In this document: positions 1 through 5,724 of the stretch, piece after piece
Numbering within the stretch: position 1 is the first letter of the stretch
Layout: each line of letters begins with the position of its first letter
Origin: an uncultured Prevotella sp.
GTDB taxonomy: Bacteria > Bacteroidota > Bacteroidia > Bacteroidales > Bacteroidaceae
Direction: 5' to 3'
Assembly: GCA_900551985.1 (NCBI GenBank)
Contig: URYG01000026.1
Coordinates: 1 to 21,731, forward strand
Length of the DNA: 21,731 nucleotides
The notes under the pieces: generated by a model
The model's input: only the letters and a program-made list of their open reading frames with translations
Databases searched by the model: none
What the model was told of the DNA's origin: nothing
Translations under genes and position numbers: made by a program

Positions 1-215
1 ACAGGCCTTCGCCTGCATGAGTTCATGAAACTCTTGGAAAGTTCTGAAGCATGAGCCTGCCTGTATCTCCGGTAGCCCCTGCGGCTTATCTCGTCAGCTT
101 CCTCAAGGAAGATGAGGACGTATTTTGCCGCAAGCCCTATCTTGCGATAGGTTGCCCCACTCGAAGACAAATAGCCTAGATAGCTTGTGTAGTTATTTTG
201 CCTGTCTGTATCCAT
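1..215 (-). CDS. Partial gene at window edge, possible tyrosine recombinase N-terminus
   Basis: An open frame starts at ATG 215 and runs off the left edge, giving 71 residues without a stop. The visible part begins MDTDRQNNYTSYLGYL and continues with a helical, Arg/Lys-rich stretch (for example GATYRKIGLAAKYVLIFLEE). That is the style of the SAM-like core-binding domain at the N-terminus of phage integrases, but the catalytic R-H-R-Y domain would lie outside the window, so the identification is weak. It is the leftmost gene of the accessory end and has a promoter of its own, which fits an integrase at a prophage boundary. It could equally be an unrelated small DNA-binding protein. Confidence 0.5.
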   Translation of the reverse strand, partial: MDTDRQNNYTSYLGYLSSSGATYRKIGLAAKYVLIFLEEADEISRRGYRRYRQAHASELSKSFMNSCRRRP

Positions 216-242
216 AATCAATAAATTATAGTATTTATACTG

Positions 243-250
243 CAAAATTA
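243..250 (-). promoter_or_regulatory. Bacteroidota -7 box upstream of the left-edge gene
   Basis: On the minus strand the sequence TAATTTTG matches the TAnnTTTG -7 element and lies 28 nt before ATG 215. The region 20 nt further upstream is T-rich (TTTTTCC) rather than a clean TTTG, so the -33 element is imperfect. Confidence 0.45.
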
Positions 251-279
251 CTCACTTTTCTCTAACCGGAAAAAGACAG

Positions 280-720
280 CTATTTCCCGTCCTCCTCTAC
301 CGGACGCCAATATACGGCGAAGGTGTTGCACTCAGCAAAGCAGCCCGAATCGCTGTTCTCGTTCCAGATAAACGGGATGCCGTCCTGGTAGCGCATTCCG
401 TCGGCAAGCATTGTGCTCTCTATGATATCATCCGGGTCGCGAGGGTCGTACCATCTTACCTTGGCTCCCTTCTTGAAGCCCTCTGCCACCTTCAGGAACG
501 CTCTCGACTTGAAGATGAACAGACTTTTGCCTGCTACCTTATATTGGAGCAGTCCGCTGTTAGTCATGCTGCATACCTTCTGGCTCAGCTCCAGGGCCTC
601 CTTATCGCTGAAGGTTTCCGCCGTGTTGGAACTGATCGTTGTCAGCGTAGTGTCGGGATAGAACATCTTGTATTCTGCCACGCGCTCAGAAATATCCACT
701 AAAACTTCTACACTCTCCAT
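280..720 (-). CDS. Phage accessory protein of unknown function, 146 aa
   Basis: The frame stays open upstream, but the start is set at ATG 720 (MESVEVLVDISERVAEYK) because a strong Shine-Dalgarno-like GGAGGTGAT sits just before it. That is unusual in Bacteroidota, where such motifs are mostly weak. The start lies 2 nt after the stop of the preceding gene, so the two are probably translated together. The protein is soluble, with no signal peptide or membrane segment. Its C-terminal half is rich in Trp, Asp and Cys (WYDPRDPDDI, GCFAECNTFAVYWRP). I do not recognise a family. It belongs to the small leftward operon that starts at the promoter near 1250. Confidence 0.7.
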   Translation of the reverse strand: MESVEVLVDISERVAEYKMFYPDTTLTTISSNTAETFSDKEALELSQKVCSMTNSGLLQYKVAGKSLFIFKSRAFLKVAEGFKKGAKVRWYDPRDPDDIIESTMLADGMRYQDGIPFIWNENSDSGCFAECNTFAVYWRPVEEDGK

Positions 721-722
721 AG

Positions 723-986
723 CTACATCACCTCCCCTCCGAAAAGATAACCACCAACAATCATCACTACCGCAAAGCAGGCTATGCCCACCATGGTCAG
801 TGCCACCTCGCCATACGTCACCTTCTCCTCGCAGAGGTAGCTGAAGGTCTCGCTCCTGGTAGCCATGAGGCGCTTTGCCTCGCGCTTGATTGCACACTTG
901 AGGGATTTCATTCCCTCGTTCACATTCACGTGGATGCCAGCAGGCTTGGCCTGCATCACATCATTTAATAAAATAGAATTCTGCAT
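723..986 (-). CDS. Small single-pass membrane protein, 87 aa
   Basis: The start is taken at ATG 986 (MQNSILLNDVMQAKPAG); an in-frame ATG seven codons upstream is possible. The first 55 residues are polar and basic (KSLKCAIKREAKRLMATR). Residues about 62-82 form one hydrophobic helix (ALTMVGIACFAVVMIVGGYL), and only a few residues follow. This is a C-terminally anchored protein with a cytoplasmic N-terminal domain, or the reverse. It is the first gene after the structured leader at 1171-1243, and its stop lies 2 nt before the start of the next gene. The function is unknown. Small membrane proteins at the accessory end of prophages are often exclusion or lysis-timing factors, but nothing in the sequence shows that here. 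Confidence 0.65.
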   Translation of the reverse strand: MQNSILLNDVMQAKPAGIHVNVNEGMKSLKCAIKREAKRLMATRSETFSYLCEEKVTYGEVALTMVGIACFAVVMIVGGYLFGGEVM

Positions 987-1092
987 ATCGCATCGTCTTT
1001 TAACCATTAGCAGCCAACTTGATTTCGTGAGAAAAGGGTGGCGGCTGCATTCCCCGTTGTCTACAAGATGATGGCTTATCCGAGAGGACAAA

Positions 1093-1197
1093 TCAAATCT
1101 TACGGTTCATGCAGCCGCCATATCGGTACACCTTTTTGCTGATGCCAGCAAAATGATACTCTTCGGGCATAAAAAAAGCCTGCGGCTGAGAAGCCAT
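1093..1197 (-). CDS. Possible 34-aa leader peptide or small protein
   Basis: A short frame starts at ATG 1197, about 46 nt after the predicted transcription start near 1243. It encodes MASQPQAFFMPEEYHFAG followed by a basic, Tyr/Gly/Cys-containing tail ending CMNRKI. The start codon is inside a terminator-like stem and the T-run encodes the FF. Translation of this frame would therefore disrupt the hairpin, which makes it a candidate leader peptide. There is no Shine-Dalgarno motif. It may be a chance frame. Confidence 0.35.
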   Translation of the reverse strand: MASQPQAFFMPEEYHFAGISKKVYRYGGCMNRKI

Positions 1198-1213
1198 AGG
1201 CGAAACGGTCGCC
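1171..1213 (-). promoter_or_regulatory. Attenuator-like leader: competing hairpin and terminator
   Basis: Read on the minus strand, GGCGA-ccgtt-TCGCC (1213-1199) can form a 5-bp hairpin. The last GCC of that hairpin is also the start of a second structure, GCCTATGGCT-tctc-AGCCGCAGGC (1201-1178), which is followed directly by seven T (1177-1171). The second structure is a plausible intrinsic terminator, and the two cannot form together. The element lies 30-70 nt downstream of a canonical promoter and before the genes at 986 and 720. Confidence 0.45.
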
Positions 1214-1249
1214 CTGCCGGATAGTTTACTATCGTCTTTTAACCGTCGG

Positions 1250-1281
1250 CAAAAGTACGAAGAATATTTGGAACCGCCAAA
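1250..1281 (-). promoter_or_regulatory. Canonical Bacteroidota promoter for the leftward accessory operon
   Basis: On the minus strand TTTG (1281-1278) is followed after exactly 20 nt by TACTTTTG (1257-1250), matching the Bacteroidota -33/-7 consensus. Transcription should start near 1243 and run into the attenuator-like leader and the small genes below it. Confidence 0.75.
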
Positions 1282-1397
1282 TAAAAATCGGGAAATTTTC
1301 GCACGATGCGAAAAATTAACACTAAAATATGCTGCAGAGCATAAAATCGGGGTGATTTGGGGAAAGAAAAGGAATGAAAACGGAAAGAGCGAGGAAT

Positions 1398-1431
1398 AAA
1401 AAAGCCCCCGATGCATCACGCACAGAGGGCT
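1398..1431 (-). terminator. Intrinsic terminator after the first hicAB module (repeat copy 1)
   Basis: On the minus strand a GAGCCC arm and a GGGGGCT arm enclose a loop containing GTGCGTGATGCATC, followed by six T. It lies 47 nt after the stop of hicB copy 1. Nearly the same hairpin, including the loop sequence, recurs at 3212-3243 and 4218-4248. Confidence 0.75.
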
Positions 1432-1478
1432 CATAGTTCTTTCACTTTAAATTTTTAATCTATGAAGTACAACCAGTG

Positions 1479-1880
1479 TTAGAACACGGCTGCTTGTAAA
1501 TCATTCTTAATATTGCTCAAACAAGCATTGAGCTTATTGTAAGTTTTCTCTCCTGCTTTTTTAACTCCACTGGTGTATTGCCGCATAAGCGAGGGATTGA
1601 TGCCTGCACGGCGAGCTATGTCAGTAGCATTGAGGAAGGAGAACTCCTTGAAGAAGGCTTGCATATCATACTTGTAGGTAAACTCCATATCCTGGTTAAT
1701 ATCCTTGTCTTCGGGAGAAGCCTGACGGCATTCCTCCAAGGCTCGCATGAAGTCTGCCTTTGCCTCCTCTGCAGTTGCCCCATCTCCGTCTATCACTGCA
1801 TACTTGCCTATCGGATCGTCATTGTAGCAAGAGTAACCGCCATTGCCATATTCCAAAATTAGTACAACTTTCTTTGCCAT
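1479..1880 (-). CDS. hicB: HicB-like antitoxin, copy 1 (133 aa)
   Basis: The N-terminal half (about residues 1-60, MAKKVVLILEYGNGGYSCYN...) has the beta-rich, degenerate RNase H-like pattern of HicB: a short strand pair, then Asp/Gly-rich turns and a helix (ATAEEAKADFMRALEECR). The C-terminal half carries a helix-turn-helix of the Xre type (ATDIARRAGINPSLMRQY), expected to bind the module's own promoter. Together these are the usual two parts of a HicB antitoxin: one blocks HicA, the other represses transcription. It follows hicA after a 99-nt spacer with no clear internal promoter. It is clearly paralogous to the protein at 3311-3739, sharing the MA(K/R)KV start and the SLxRQY helix region. 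Confidence 0.75.
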   Translation of the reverse strand: MAKKVVLILEYGNGGYSCYNDDPIGKYAVIDGDGATAEEAKADFMRALEECRQASPEDKDINQDMEFTYKYDMQAFFKEFSFLNATDIARRAGINPSLMRQYTSGVKKAGEKTYNKLNACLSNIKNDLQAAVF

Positions 1881-1971
1881 ATTTTTATGTCATAATATAC
1901 TTAATAATAAAAGAGTTCCTCACACATTAAAAAAAACATGAGACAATACAATTGTAAGGTTAAGGGCAGGT

Positions 1972-1992
1972 GCCCGGACTTATCGTCCGAGC
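1972..1992 (-). other. Hairpin over the hicA stop codon, copy 1
   Basis: On the minus strand GC-t-CGGAC-gataa-GTCCG-g-GC forms a 5-bp stem extended by two pairs across a mismatch. The hicA stop codon TAA lies in its loop. No T-run follows, so this is not a simple terminator. A hairpin at the equivalent place occurs in the second module (3815-3833). Confidence 0.5.
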
Positions 1993-2165
1993 AAAGCCTT
2001 TTTAATGCGTCTTAGCAACCCTGGTCTAACCTCATGGCTACCGTGTCTTGGCACTCTGATTTTCGCCCCAGTCTTGGGACTAAACCATTCGTCATGCTCG
2101 GCACCATGTAGAGTGATAAAGCATCCCGCCTTAGTCAACTCATTGTACAATTGATTATACTTCAT
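1980..2165 (-). CDS. hicA: HicA-like mRNA interferase toxin, copy 1 (61 aa)
   Basis: The protein has the length and pattern of HicA: MKYNQLYNELTKAGCF at the N-terminus (KxLxxxG motif), then HGAEHDEWFSPKTG with the conserved His of the small double-stranded-RNA-binding-like fold, then VPRH and a basic C-terminal helix (GLLRRIKKALLGR). HicA toxins are ribosome-independent mRNA interferases that are neutralised by the adjacent HicB. The gene is first in the module, the usual hicA-hicB order, and starts about 39 nt after the predicted transcription start. The His and the basic helix both appear intact, so I expect it to be active. Confidence 0.82.
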   Translation of the reverse strand: MKYNQLYNELTKAGCFITLHGAEHDEWFSPKTGAKIRVPRHGSHEVRPGLLRRIKKALLGR

Positions 2166-2210
2166 AGTTTATTTAATTAAGTGAAAGAACTCTTTGTCAT
2201 TTCGACACTG

Positions 2211-2241
2211 CAAAGGTAGCAAAAAAGCTACAAACCACAAA
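2211..2241 (-). promoter_or_regulatory. Promoter of hicAB copy 1
   Basis: On the minus strand TTTG (2241-2238) is followed after 19 nt by TACCTTTG (2218-2211). This is the expected promoter for the toxin-antitoxin module and a likely target of the HicB helix-turn-helix. Confidence 0.75.
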
Positions 2242-2360
2242 ATATTTAGGTAGCTTTTTCGCTATATTAACTAAGATTTAACATTAATGGGCGCAAAACT
2301 CCGTTTATTCTTCAGAAAAAGCGTATCTTTGCAGAAAAGAAATGTTTCACCTATTAATAT
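2241..2360. repeat. Divergent promoter region, copy A of a 120-bp duplication
   Basis: This stretch aligns with 4081-4200 at a constant offset of 1840 nt, with only scattered substitutions and small compensating shifts. It contains the upstream end of the hicAB promoter on the minus strand and a plus-strand TATCTTTG box. In this copy the plus-strand promoter leads into the membrane protein gene at 2370. Confidence 0.8.
2304..2331 (+). promoter_or_regulatory. Plus-strand promoter for the membrane protein gene
   Basis: TATCTTTG at 2324-2331 matches the -7 consensus. Upstream there is only TTTA with a 16-nt gap, so the -33 element is weak. Transcription would start near 2338 and reach ATG 2370 through the AT-rich leader that ends in AAGGT. 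Confidence 0.6.
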
Positions 2361-2369
2361 ATATAAGGT

Positions 2370-2957
2370 ATGGAAAAGATAATAACCGGTAAGGTTCGCA
2401 AGAACCTGAGCGAGCACACAGCCCGCATCATCCTGGAACGCTCAGACAGAATGGCAAGCAGCACACTGGAGCAGCTCCGCAAGTCCACCGACCGCGCCTA
2501 CACCATGACCGGGTTCCTGCTCACGGTGTTCATCGCCCTCACGGCGTTCGTATTCTCCAGTCCGTCTTTATGGCAGCTTTCTACTGCTGCTGTTCTATGG
2601 GCAGGCATCTTCATGGCGCTATACATCATGGTAAACCAGGTACTGTGGGTTCACCCCTTCAGGCATACGGGCAATGAACCCAGGAACATGATACAGGAGG
2701 AGAACATCGACAGACTCCTGAAGAACGGGCACAACCAGGAAGAGATGAACGCCCTATACTCCATCAACACCCTGCTCGATGCCATCAGCCACAACCAGGA
2801 AATCATCGACCGCAACAAGAATATTCTTGCCGACCGCTGCGACCATATAGAAAAGGCGATGACGGTGATCAAGTGTACCATTATTGTCGCCACCGTCATC
2901 ACCGTCATCTCATTTCTAGCCTCTGCTCTGGGGATGTATCACGGTTCCGCCATTTGA
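2370..2957 (+). CDS. Three-helix membrane protein between the two hicAB modules (195 aa)
   Basis: This is the only convincing plus-strand gene in the window. It starts at ATG 2370 behind AAGGT. A polar, basic N-terminus of about 45 residues (LERSDRMASSTLEQLRKSTD) precedes two adjacent membrane helices (about residues 46-64 and 68-92). A long soluble, probably coiled-coil segment follows (about 100-162), then a third helix (about 165-187) and a short tail. The arrangement resembles SLATT-type or similar membrane effectors found in phage-defence and exclusion loci, but I see no sequence motif that proves membership. Its position, opposite to all phage genes and between two toxin-antitoxin modules, marks it as a moron gene that could be expressed in the lysogen. 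Its 3' end overlaps a small antisense frame. Confidence 0.8.
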   Translation: MEKIITGKVRKNLSEHTARIILERSDRMASSTLEQLRKSTDRAYTMTGFLLTVFIALTAFVFSSPSLWQLSTAAVLWAGIFMALYIMVNQVLWVHPFRHTGNEPRNMIQEENIDRLLKNGHNQEEMNALYSINTLLDAISHNQEIIDRNKNILADRCDHIEKAMTVIKCTIIVATVITVISFLASALGMYHGSAI

Positions 2958-3020
2958 GCGGTCGTCTCCACCTCCACGCTGGGGAATCCAGTCGTCATCG
3001 TCTGTTGGTTTCATAATCAT
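2916..3020 (-). CDS. Possible 34-aa acidic small protein, antisense to the membrane gene end
   Basis: From ATG 3020 the frame encodes MIMKPTDDDDWIPQRGGG and ends in HPQSRG. An upstream in-frame GTG at 3116 would give 66 aa. A canonical promoter lies at 3149-3180 on the same strand, so transcription of this region is likely even if the peptide is not real. The last 42 nt overlap the 3' end of the membrane protein gene in antisense. The composition (Asp-run, then Gly/Arg-rich) looks non-random, but I do not recognise a family. Confidence 0.4.
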   Translation of the reverse strand: MIMKPTDDDDWIPQRGGGDDRSNGGTVIHPQSRG

Positions 3021-3148
3021 AAAAAGGGCCCGCGCATCCGGAGAGCAGTCCTTCAGCACGAGCCACACAGCTATATTTCTTTTACTTGTTATGTACAAAC
3101 TCTGCTCAATCTGCACACAACCTTAGTTCAATGTCATCATTACGCCTG

Positions 3149-3180
3149 CAAAGATAGCACTTTTCTTTGAAACCATCAAA
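3149..3180 (-). promoter_or_regulatory. Canonical promoter pointing into the membrane gene 3' end
   Basis: On the minus strand TTTG (3180-3177) is followed after 20 nt by TATCTTTG (3156-3149). The predicted start is near 3142, and the transcript would run antisense into the 3' end of the gene at 2370-2957. Confidence 0.7.
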
Positions 3181-3211
3181 CATTTGGCTGATCATTTTCA
3201 GAAAAGGAACG

Positions 3212-3243
3212 AAAAAAGCCCCGATGCATCACGCACCAGGGCT
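3212..3243 (-). terminator. Intrinsic terminator after the second hicAB module (repeat copy 2)
   Basis: On the minus strand AGCCC and GGGCT arms enclose a conserved loop with GTGCGTGATGCATC, followed by six T. The 26-nt core is identical to the copy at 4218-4248. It lies 67 nt after the stop of hicB copy 2. Confidence 0.8.
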
Positions 3244-3310
3244 TCTAAAGCGATCTTTTAATTTTTAATTGCATGAAGTACAATCGGCATGAAGCCGACC
3301 GAACTGGTCT

Positions 3311-3739
3311 TTAAACGTACTGTAGAACTGGTCTATCTATCAACACACCAGCATCTAAATCTCCTTTTACTTTAGCAATGCCTTGCCTGATCTTCTCCAG
3401 ACTCTTGCCTTGCGGCACCTTGATGCCCGCAGCGTATTGGCGAAGAAGTGATGCGTTCATACCGATATACTTGGCGAACGCTGTAATACTTATCGGATAG
3501 TAGCTGAAGAATGCGCCGACATCGAAGACGAAGTGGAAGTTCAAATCAGGAAACTCTTTGCCCTGCTCCTTAAAATCCTGCATAGCCTCGTCACGGCAAA
3601 CATAGAAATCCTCTATGGCAGCCTGTGCCGGTTTGCCATCGCCACATAAGCCGAATCCCAAATCTTCCGAGTCTTTTGCCAGGAAGCAAGCGAACAAATC
3701 CTTGCCAGTCTCTACTACTACTGTAACCTTTCTTGCCAT
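3311..3739 (-). CDS. hicB: HicB-like antitoxin, copy 2 (142 aa)
   Basis: This is a paralogue of the antitoxin at 1479-1880. The N-terminal part (MARKVTVVVETGKDLFACFL) is the beta-rich HicB-type domain, followed by a helix with acidic residues (AQAAIEDFYVCRDEAM). The C-terminal part has the helix-turn-helix ITAFAKYIGMNASLLRQYAA. It is longer than copy 1 by a C-terminal tail (GVLIDRPVLQYV). The gene follows hicA copy 2 after 82 nt. Divergence between the two antitoxins is large enough that cross-neutralisation of the toxins is doubtful, but this is inference. Confidence 0.75.
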   Translation of the reverse strand: MARKVTVVVETGKDLFACFLAKDSEDLGFGLCGDGKPAQAAIEDFYVCRDEAMQDFKEQGKEFPDLNFHFVFDVGAFFSYYPISITAFAKYIGMNASLLRQYAAGIKVPQGKSLEKIRQGIAKVKGDLDAGVLIDRPVLQYV

Positions 3740-3814
3740 ATCTTTTTATTGTTAAAAGTTGAATCAAAGCAAAAGCGACTTTATATTATTGTATTCATGA
3801 TCCATGAGGGACAA

Positions 3815-3833
3815 CCCGGGCTTAAAGCCCGAG
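3815..3833 (-). other. Hairpin over the hicA stop codon, copy 2
   Basis: CGGGC-tttaa-GCCCG on the minus strand, extendable by neighbouring bases, places the hicA stop TAA in the loop as in the first module. The sequence differs from copy 1 (CGGAC/GTCCG) but the position and shape are kept. Confidence 0.5.
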
Positions 3834-4004
3834 CTGTCGATAGATAGATTTCAGAGTTCCTAGCGGAACCTCTGCCGTTCCATGTCGGGCGACTGGCGCA
3901 TCCTTGCCGTTGGCTGGGTTGAACCATTTGTCGTGCCGACCACCATGACGAAGAGGAAAGCATCCTGCCTTCCTTAACTTCTTGTACAGTTCACTGTATT
4001 TCAT
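3822..4004 (-). CDS. hicA: HicA-like mRNA interferase toxin, copy 2 (60 aa)
   Basis: This is a paralogue of the toxin at 1980-2165, with the same plan: MKYSELYKKLRKAGCF, then HGGRHDKWFNPANG with the conserved His, then ARHGTAEVPLGTLKSIYRQL at the end. The C-terminal GTLKxIxxQLGL matches the classic HicA ending better than copy 1 does. It is transcribed first in its module, from the promoter at 4051-4082. All key positions seem intact. Confidence 0.85.
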   Translation of the reverse strand: MKYSELYKKLRKAGCFPLRHGGRHDKWFNPANGKDAPVARHGTAEVPLGTLKSIYRQLGL

Positions 4005-4050
4005 GTTGTTGCAATAAATATAAAAGTCGCTTTGTCCTTATTGGACGGTG

Positions 4051-4082
4051 CAAAGGTAACTATAAAGTTATTAACCGCCAAA
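4051..4082 (-). promoter_or_regulatory. Promoter of hicAB copy 2
   Basis: On the minus strand TTTG (4082-4079) is followed after 20 nt by TACCTTTG (4058-4051), the same -7 box as at copy 1. Confidence 0.75.
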
Positions 4083-4200
4083 TATTTCGGTAACTATTTT
4101 GTTATATTAACTAAGATTTAACGTTTGTGGCGCAAAAAGTCCGTTATTCTTCAGAAAAAGCGTATCTTTGCAGAAAAGATATGTTTCACCTATTAATATT
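4081..4200. repeat. Divergent promoter region, copy B, orphaned on the plus side
   Basis: This is the partner of 2241-2360 at an offset of 1840 nt. The plus-strand TATCTTTG box (4163-4170) is kept, and so is the following leader up to ATTAATAT. The AAGGT start region and the membrane protein gene are missing. Instead the terminator repeat begins 17 nt after the end of the similarity. I see no convincing plus-strand gene here. Confidence 0.8.
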
Positions 4201-4217
4201 TTTCAGAAAAAGCACGG

Positions 4218-4248
4218 AAAAAGCCCCGATGCATCACGCACCAGGGCT
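4218..4248 (-). terminator. Intrinsic terminator, repeat copy 3, end of the lysis operon
   Basis: The 26-nt hairpin core is identical to that at 3218-3243, with five T following on the minus strand. It is 218 nt downstream of the spanin-like gene, the first terminator met by that operon. The 218 nt between them hold no gene that I can support. Confidence 0.7.
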
Positions 4249-4466
4249 GATTGATACATTAATATTTTGTTTGAAATCCCGTTCCTATTCCGTACAGAAC
4301 GGACCCGATAAGAAACGGGTGGAGCGAATTATTAACACACGCCTGTGGTTCAATTCTAACCATTAGTAAAAGAAATCTACACGTACTTAACATATGAGTT
4401 GAAAAACGCATTTTTTATTTCCTAACTAATTCAATCGATAAACATTAAAATTCAATATCCTATCAT

Positions 4467-5102
4467 CTATTTGGCAAAAATAAGCAGTTTTGGATAGGAG
4501 AGCCGGGTATGAGGATTCTGGCTCACCACCTCCATGCGCACAGCCTTGGTTCCGTATCTGAAGAAGAGGAACTTCTTCGGAACCCTGTGGATGATCATCT
4601 GCAGGGTATCCCTGATCTCTATATGGGCATGGAAGCTGTCGGCCTCCATGGATCCCCGCAGACTCACCCATGGATCACTCCAGGATATCCTCTGCGGGGG
4701 CATATAAAGAAGCATATCAGAACGTTGCGCTGTGGTATCTGTAGAGTCGGAGGTAACGGCGGCATGAATATCGACCGAGGAAGAAGAGGGGGCCTTTATT
4801 GCTGCCACCATCCGACTGTTCTTAATCTTCAATTCCTTCTTGGTAACGGCAAGGAGAGAATCGGGGTTACGCTTTAGGCTGGACGGCTCCAGCAATATGG
4901 CTGAAACTGATGCCGTCGGCTTACCTGACTGCGTCTGCCCGATCTCCACCTCACCGTTATGAAGTAGTAAATCCTGATTTCTGCTGATGCGCTCAGAATA
5001 CTTTTTGTAGTTATGGCATTCCCGCAGCAACATCACTGCCGCCAGAGGAACGAGCACCAGCAGGACTACCTTAAGAAAACTCGAAAAACTAGTTTCTTGC
5101 AT
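4467..5102 (-). CDS. Spanin-like / Rz-like membrane-anchored lysis protein (211 aa)
   Basis: The start is set at ATG 5102 (MQETSFSSFLKVV); a GTG two codons upstream is possible. Residues about 8-28 form one N-terminal membrane anchor (FLKVVLLVLVPLAAVMLL). A polar, probably periplasmic domain follows, with Ser/Thr-rich linkers and a C-terminal block KKFLFFRYGTKAVRMEVVSQ. This layout (one N-terminal anchor, long soluble tail, next to holin and endolysin) is that of Rz-like proteins in Bacteroidales phages. The KFLFF-basic block near the end is typical of a family of phage proteins carried at this place. The assignment rests on layout and context rather than on a catalytic motif. It is the last gene of the lysis operon. 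Confidence 0.6.
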   Translation of the reverse strand: MQETSFSSFLKVVLLVLVPLAAVMLLRECHNYKKYSERISRNQDLLLHNGEVEIGQTQSGKPTASVSAILLEPSSLKRNPDSLLAVTKKELKIKNSRMVAAIKAPSSSSVDIHAAVTSDSTDTTAQRSDMLLYMPPQRISWSDPWVSLRGSMEADSFHAHIEIRDTLQMIIHRVPKKFLFFRYGTKAVRMEVVSQNPHTRLSYPKLLIFAK

Positions 5103-5174
5103 CTTCACAACTAACTAAACACTAAACAAAAAATTAAAAAACTGACTATTAACTAATAAACCTATAACGCTATC

Positions 5175-5696
5175 TTATCTGCATTTTGACTTCACGGTCT
5201 TGATGATCGAGGTGATAGTAGTGAGGTATGCCGGATCTGTGGCATACTTGCACCCTACCCCGTCGCATATCTTGCGGGCAAACTGGTAGGCATCCTTGCG
5301 GAATGGCCATGCATCCTTGTAGCCCGGCTTCTGGAAGAGCCGTTCATGCTCCTTCAGGCACTCGCCTATCGAGGAGAAATCCTTGAAGGCTCGCTCTACC
5401 GTATAGTACCAGAGGTTCTTGCCCTTCACCTTGCATACCGAGAGGATGCGGTCGGGAGCCTTGAACTTCTGGTTGGGAGTCTTGAGATACTCGTGGGTCT
5501 TCACCATCACGATAGGACCATCCCACTGGCTTCCCTTGGTGATGCCGAAGAGGTTGGCCTGGCCGATCACCTTGGAGCCCCATCCCGTCTCAAGCATTGC
5601 CTGGGCGGTGACGAATGCAGGATCTATTTCCGTATTTGCCTCCACGGCTGCAGCATATACCTGCCGGGCGAAGGCCATCTGAGTTTTGTTTGGCAT
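5175..5696 (-). CDS. Phage endolysin, GH73 glucosaminidase / muramidase type (173 aa)
   Basis: A single catalytic domain covers almost the whole protein. The motif TAQAMLETGWGSK with Glu36 is the catalytic Glu region of the FlgJ/GH73 family. It is followed by NLFGITKGSQWDG and by the Tyr/Phe-rich segment with YTVERAFKDFSS, AYQFARKICDGVG and YATDPAYLTTI, all typical of this family. It should hydrolyse peptidoglycan glycan strands during lysis. There is no signal peptide, so export depends on the holin encoded just upstream. The start at ATG 5696 is preceded by the 17-nt leader ATTAATATATATAAGGT, identical to that in front of the gene at 2370. Confidence 0.88.
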   Translation of the reverse strand: MPNKTQMAFARQVYAAAVEANTEIDPAFVTAQAMLETGWGSKVIGQANLFGITKGSQWDGPIVMVKTHEYLKTPNQKFKAPDRILSVCKVKGKNLWYYTVERAFKDFSSIGECLKEHERLFQKPGYKDAWPFRKDAYQFARKICDGVGCKYATDPAYLTTITSIIKTVKSKCR

Positions 5697-5724
5697 ACCT
5701 TATATATATTAATCATTTAACGAA

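Noticed and set aside
280..897. Longer version of the gene at 280-720 starting near 897
   Set aside because: The added part overlaps the membrane protein gene in another frame, and a strong GGAGGTGAT motif marks ATG 720 as the start.
1461..3290. Short plus-strand ATGAAGTACAA sequences at 1461 and 3273 that resemble the start of hicA
   Set aside because: Each runs into a stop within a few to about a dozen codons and the match is about 11 nt. They may belong to the duplicated cassette but are too short to call gene remnants.
4127..4366. Plus-strand frame of 79 codons downstream of the orphan promoter
   Set aside because: It lies mostly in the duplicated promoter region and the terminator repeat, its composition looks random, and the copy at 2241-2360 does not keep the frame.
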